Source: Nemertoderma westbladi
Taxonomy: Eukaryota; Xenacoelomorpha; Nemertodermatida; Nemertodermatidae
Length of the DNA stretch: 40,513 nucleotides
Direction: 5' to 3'
NCBI GenBank assembly: GCA_032718475.1
Contig: JAUCBJ010005082.1
Span: 1-40,513 of the forward strand
Below, piece after piece: positions 36,602 through 40,513 of this stretch. The first letter of the stretch is position 1; every line of letters starts with the position of its first letter. The notes beneath the pieces were generated by a model that was not told the DNA's origin, ran no database searches, and saw only the letters and a list, made by a program, of their open reading frames with translations. The position numbers and the translations under genes were made by a program.

Positions 36602-37099
36602 TTTAACCCTGAAAAGTTTGCAGTTTTGCAAGCAATGATGTATGTAATTTTGTTACATTATGTCAACGTATCAGGGTTCGGTATGTGAAGAAAAGATTTA
36701 TACATTTTAATCATGTACTATATCGAATATAAGTGAAATTTATTAACGTGTACACAGTATTAATTATACTTTTAAATCGAATTAAAGTTTATTGGAAGTT
36801 ATCTCCTGCATGGATGTGATAAATCATTAATCCATCTTGACTATAATAGTTGACTGAAGCAAACTTAGTCACAGTTTTGTGTCCGTTCAGTTTTATTGAA
36901 CACTGTCTTCTCTTTCTTTCCTATTTTAGTGTCTTCTATTGGACGTTTCGCCATAATGGAATACAATACACGTTAAACAATTTACATACAGTAGCTAGTC
37001 CCTTCACTGCAAACTGGATAATAAAGCAGCACTCATTAACATAAATGGAAATAATAAATTCTGGAATACGGTAATTGAAGGTGTTTCCATGTCATTGAT

Positions 37100-37158
37100 T
37101 ACTTTGCAGCGTTCCGTCGTATAGGACGCAACGCTGCAAAGTAGTACTTTGCAGCGTT
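37100..37158. repeat. Triple palindromic repeat of TACTTTGCAGCGTT
   Basis: The 14-mer TACTTTGCAGCGTT occurs at 37100-37113 and 37145-37158, with its exact reverse complement AACGCTGCAAAGTA at 37130-37143. The last two form a perfect 14-bp-arm palindrome around a single G; the first two form a second hairpin with a 16-nt loop. Confidence 0.92.
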
Positions 37159-38035
37159 ACGAGTAATTCACCAGAACGCTGTTAAGTTGACCTAATGTTA
37201 ACAAAAGTTTTCTAGAACAGTTTTTATGATTGATTTCAATAGACAAGTATTATAATTTTTAAACAACGTACCGGTGCGTAAATAGCTAATTTCATATATT
37301 ATTGGGGAATACCTCTAGTTCCGCCAAGGCCATTGTAATACTATTACTATCCCATCTCCATGTATTACGATGGTCTTCCTTGGTTATATATAATATAATA
37401 AAAAATTATTATAATAAATAGTCTTGCCATGGCACATAATGTTTTCGTTTGGGTTTCTGGGGAATATGCCTCTTGGCTGATTCCTTGTGGGCTTTTATTA
37501 TATTCTGGTTTATCATTAATTCTCACTTTTTGTTTACACATTACTGGGGCAACAAACCAGTATTATATCCGTATAATACTGATTTTTCGAGGTAATATAC
37601 TCCAAACATGAATTTATTCAAGATTGTGAAATATTATGAGATTATACTAGCTAGTAATTATTGATTGTACTAAAAAACTATATATTTAAAGCATTGCTAC
37701 GCAAGGTGGAACTGCGATGGAAGTAGCTAAACTTAACCTCCATTTTTTTTACTGTAGGCCTACTGATTTTGGAGAGAATTAGCCTACCGTACTGCTGTGA
37801 CGAATTTCAATTTTACTCCATAATGATTTTGTTCCATGTCCTTTTCTTATCAAGCTGTGTGGATTTTCCCACTAATCAAGTAGTGCAAAGCTTTCGTAAG
37901 AATGTGAGATGGTAATCGTGGCTTTGGTACACCTTGGGTAGCCATTGACAGATTTTTTATAATAGCTAGTTTTTGCAAAGTTTTTTTATAAACGCTAGAG
38001 TTCCGTATGCAGTCGCATGAGTATGCAGTACTCAG

Positions 38036-39240
38036 TATGAGTACTGGAACTACTGCTGCTCTAAATAATCGGACCTTAAGTGTACGATTAATTCTTGGTG
38101 ACTTCCAAATCCTGGAAAGCTTATCTAAGGCTGCCCATGCCTTTCCCTTACGTATTCGAAGGTCCTCACCTGACTTCCGGATCCATGATCCCAGGTAACA
38201 GAAGTCATCCACATGCTCAAGCATACCATCTTTTGAGCTTATGCTCATCCGATCAGAGACTTACTGAGGACTTTCAAAGTTAACTGTCAACATTTTGGTC
38301 TTTCTGGAGTTAATAGAAAGACCAACACTAGAAGCAGCATGTTCTAATGAGCTGAGGAGCAGTTGGGCTCCCTCTAGTGATTCTGAGAGTACTCCTAAGT
38401 CATCAGCAAAGTCTAGATCAATTAGGTACTTGGCAGGATTTCCTCGACTTCTGGAGCCAGTAGGTGGAGTTATCATCACCCCATCATCATTATGATGATC
38501 TAAGGACATGCGTAGAACATAGTCAACAACAATTATAAACAAGAATGGTGCAAGTGTGTCTCCCTGGAGGACGCCCCATAAAACTTCAAATGGTTCTGTG
38601 TCACCGTCAACAGTAGACACAAATGTTGTCGAACCATCGTATACTGATCTGATTGCTGCAATAATTTCATCAGGAATCCCATATAATGAAAGTATGCTGA
38701 ACATACGTGAGCGAAAGACTGAATCAAAGGCCTTGAAGAAGTCAACAAAGATAACAGCCAGATGCCTGTTTTTCTTTTTTGATAACTCTTCAATTGACCC
38801 TTCTTCAATTGACGATAACCCTTCTAAGTGCCAAAATGGGCTCCATGGTCCCACGACCTTTACGGAACCCATTCTGATTTCCACGGAGCAGTCTCTCAAT
38901 GGGATCCCTGATGCGATTTAATATAATTCTATTGTATAGCTTTGCAGCAATCGAGATCAATGAGATTCCCGAAAAGAACCATAGAGTGTTAGGTTGCCCT
39001 TCTTGGGAACTGGCACCAACTTATTTGTTTTCATTTCTTGTGGGACTCTTGTTGTTCGGTGCATGTCTTCTATGATGGGATAGATGAGCTTTAAACACTC
39101 AGGTATTTTAAAGACCTCAGGGGGAACACCATCTACTCCACAGGCACGATTGGTCTTAATGCTCTTTGCAGCAGCCTTCACTTCTGCAAAAAAGATATCA
39201 CCATGGGAATATCTGGGAGTACAGACTCAAACACTTTTAC
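38036..39240 (-). pseudogene. RTE-like LINE fragment
   Basis: A minus-strand copy of the RTE-like RT seen at 30269-31582, truncated on both sides. It begins further upstream than that copy: KAAAKSIKTNRACGVDGVPP and NKLVPVPKKGNLTLYG (start of the RT domain), then SLISIAAKLYNRI. A shift near 38890, a small duplication around IEEGSIEELSKKK, intact motif A (VIFVDFFKAFDSV), motif B and motif C (LDFADDLGVLSES), and a further frame change near 38255 follow. Homology ends at LFRAAVVPVL near 38036, where unrelated DNA with a GAGTACT/AGTACTC dyad follows. The 3' end and tail are missing, so it was cut after insertion. Confidence 0.88.
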
Positions 39241-39547
39241 TTTTATAAAGTTATCATACTTATTAATACTAGCTACAGTAGCTTATGCATCACAAAGTCA
39301 ATTGCTCAAAATGACCGCTAACACGTGTTGTTTAGTGGATTTGAAAAATTAATGAATGTTTAATTTAAACATTAAGGGAAATTATCAGGTTACAGTGGCT
39401 GTGGTATTATTTTCTAACAAAAACAATAAACGAGACTTTATTTCACTTGTAGTCAATGTGCGCCACTATCTGGCATCATTATATTATAACATAAAATAAT
39501 GTTATATGATGTTGACAACTACGACTTTAGAGGGATTGTAATATTCA
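39241..39547. other. AT-rich spacer, nothing recognised
   Basis: Non-coding AT-rich sequence between the RTE fragment and the MITE. Confidence 0.4.
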
Positions 39548-39860
39548 TATTAAAACAATAAAATAGGACATGGGGTCTATTCCCTCAGATACTACCTAGC
39601 ATTTAGGGCCACTTGGGCCACTGTTAGTACTCAGGCACTAGGCCCATCAAAAAACACAAAACAAAATACCAAATCGATTTTAGTGCTACATAAACCCAAC
39701 CCAACTACCACAAGAAAAATTGCACCAAACCATACAGTTACTGGATTTGGTATTTTTTTGATGGGCCTAGTGCCTGAGTACTAACAGTGGCCCAAGTGGC
39801 CCTAAATTCTAGGTAGTATCTGAGGGAATAGACCCCATGTCCTATTTTATTGTTTTAATA
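39548..39860. mobile_element. 313-bp MITE with ~110-bp terminal inverted repeats
   Basis: The left arm starts TATTAAAACAATAAAATAGG and runs through GGACATGGGGTCTATTCCCT, ACTACCTAGCATTTAGGGCC and TAGGCCCATCAAAAAA to ATACCAAATC. The right arm is its reverse complement, with one substitution noticed (CTAGCAT/CTAGAAT) and an ~11-bp insertion (CACAAAACAAA region) in the left arm. The central ~80 bp are unique. No protein is encoded. The target duplication is unclear. A transcript would fold into a long hairpin. Confidence 0.92.
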
Positions 39861-39879
39861 AAAATAATGTTAGGCAGTT

Positions 39880-40398
39880 CTGTACTTGAGGATTCAACAA
39901 CCTTGCTATTGCGGTTCGCTATTGGTTTCTATTGCGAATATCTTGTGGAGTTGGAAACTCTGAACCCAACAGGCAATTCCTTGTTTTCAGTTCTGCCTAA
40001 ACAGATATTAGCTGTAATTATTTTAAATTTTATTAATATTAGATCCGATTGCGGTGCGACTAGTTTACTCAACTTCTCGATTCGATCTGAGAATGTTAGG
40101 TTTCTCCTTATGAGTAATGCCTTTGTGACATCCGTGGGCGGCATAGGTAAACCCATGGAGAGTATTCCTCACTACTGGTGTTGGCTCGGTCATAAAAGGT
40201 ATTTGCACCATTTGGTTGGCGGGAAGGCAGAGTATTGAAGGCGCATCCCACATAACCAATCCATCTACAGCTAAAGGAGGAAGATTTGCGCGAGCAAATT
40301 TTGCAAGAAGCTGACCCCATTCCCATAGTAGTGGAAGTTATCTTCGTATTTTTAACGGAACCTGTTTTTTTAGATACTGGTTTTTTGCCAACATCCAC
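39880..40398 (-). pseudogene. Possible LINE ORF1-like fragment
   Basis: Several minus-strand frames together look like the start of a retroelement ORF1. A Lys-rich leader (KKPVSKKTGSVKNTK) is followed by ASCKICSRKSSSFSCRWIGY, with Cys spacing reminiscent of PHD-like fingers in some LINE ORF1 proteins. After a frame change come TDVTKALLIRRNLTFSDRIE and LSKLVAPQSDLILIKFKI. The pieces are in different frames, so if real the copy is decayed, and it may be interrupted by the MITE at 39860. Weak evidence; it could also be unrelated non-coding DNA. Confidence 0.3.
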
Positions 40399-40513
40399 TT
40401 TTAGTGTCGTCTTCTCCGAAACATATGACTTTTTACCCCCGTACGTAAAAAGACTCAGACTCCGACTAACTGACAGAATGACTGGTCTGGCCTGATTTAT
40501 ACTACAAACATAT
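40399..40513. other. Right window edge
   Basis: No complete feature. The last 42 bases resemble 180-221 at the left edge of the window. Confidence 0.35.

Larger units (their letters stand above)
35697..38035. other. AT-rich intergenic DNA
   Basis: No gene recognised. Open frames here are short and lack protein character. It holds three palindromic structures, listed separately (36511-36534, 36537-36601, 37100-37158). Confidence 0.5.

Noticed and set aside
40108-40398. Confident PHD finger gene at the right edge
   Set aside because: Only partial Cys spacing and broken frames; kept as a low-confidence LINE ORF1-like fragment.

Overview
This window is an animal (metazoan) nuclear DNA segment built almost entirely from transposable elements. 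No bacterial signature, rRNA, tRNA, CRISPR array or confident single-copy host gene was found. The intergenic DNA is AT-rich, with long poly-G/poly-C runs, dispersed repeats and small inverted-repeat elements. Mixed LINE, restriction-like-endonuclease (RLE) retroelement, pogo and TTAA-type transposon families suggest an invertebrate, probably marine, but the sequence does not allow a species call.

Left block (1-19455): two diverged copies of a ~1.45 kb segment (338-1805 and 18010-19455) each carry the same unrecognised 807-nt open frame, and a cggcaaaa-type minisatellite lies on the facing side of each copy. Between them is a four-layer nest. A decayed pogo/Tigger-like transposase gene (+ strand, 3568-4095 and 14862-16333) was split by an antisense LINE (4103-14854, 7-bp target duplication ATAACAA). 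The LINE was itself split by a 2,048-bp TTAA-flanked non-autonomous DNA element (6228-8275) that carries a 164-bp satellite array. Taking out the TTAA element leaves the LINE endonuclease and reverse transcriptase in one frame. The LINE is unusual: upstream of its APE endonuclease-RT ORF2 it has a long ORF1 region with a 12-aa coding minisatellite, a Ulp1/SENP-like cysteine protease (His-Asp-Gln-Cys all present), a coiled coil and a gag-like C-terminus.

Middle block (20400-25850): a second, different retroelement on the minus strand has an intact Ulp1-like protease ORF (23863-24996) followed by an intact ~1,000-aa ORF with zinc finger, RT (YLDD) and C-terminal restriction-like endonuclease. 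This resembles the NeSL-type layout. Base composition changes abruptly between the two ORFs.

Right block (25860-40513): the 5' part of an RTE-like LINE (25865-27092) is followed by a decayed minus-strand RT/RLE element (about 27130-33753). The latter has two in-frame minisatellites and is split by a 5'-truncated RTE LINE (30269-31620, 9-bp TSD). Then come a 415-bp tandem duplication, a poly(A)-tailed retroinsertion of an RLE tail with a 14-bp TSD (35111-35682), AT-rich DNA with strong palindromes, another RTE fragment (38036-39240), a MITE with ~110-bp near-identical terminal repeats (39548-39860), and a weak LINE ORF1-like fragment at the edge.

The genes do not form a host pathway. They are replication modules of selfish elements: protease and RNA-binding ORF1 proteins, APE or RLE nucleases that nick target DNA, RTs for target-primed copying, and a dead DDE transposase. 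The most notable points are Ulp1 proteases in two retroelements of different endonuclease class within 15 kb, coding minisatellites (36, 30 and 42 bp, all multiples of 3) inside retroelement ORFs, and the TTAA element with G/C-run hairpins at both ends.
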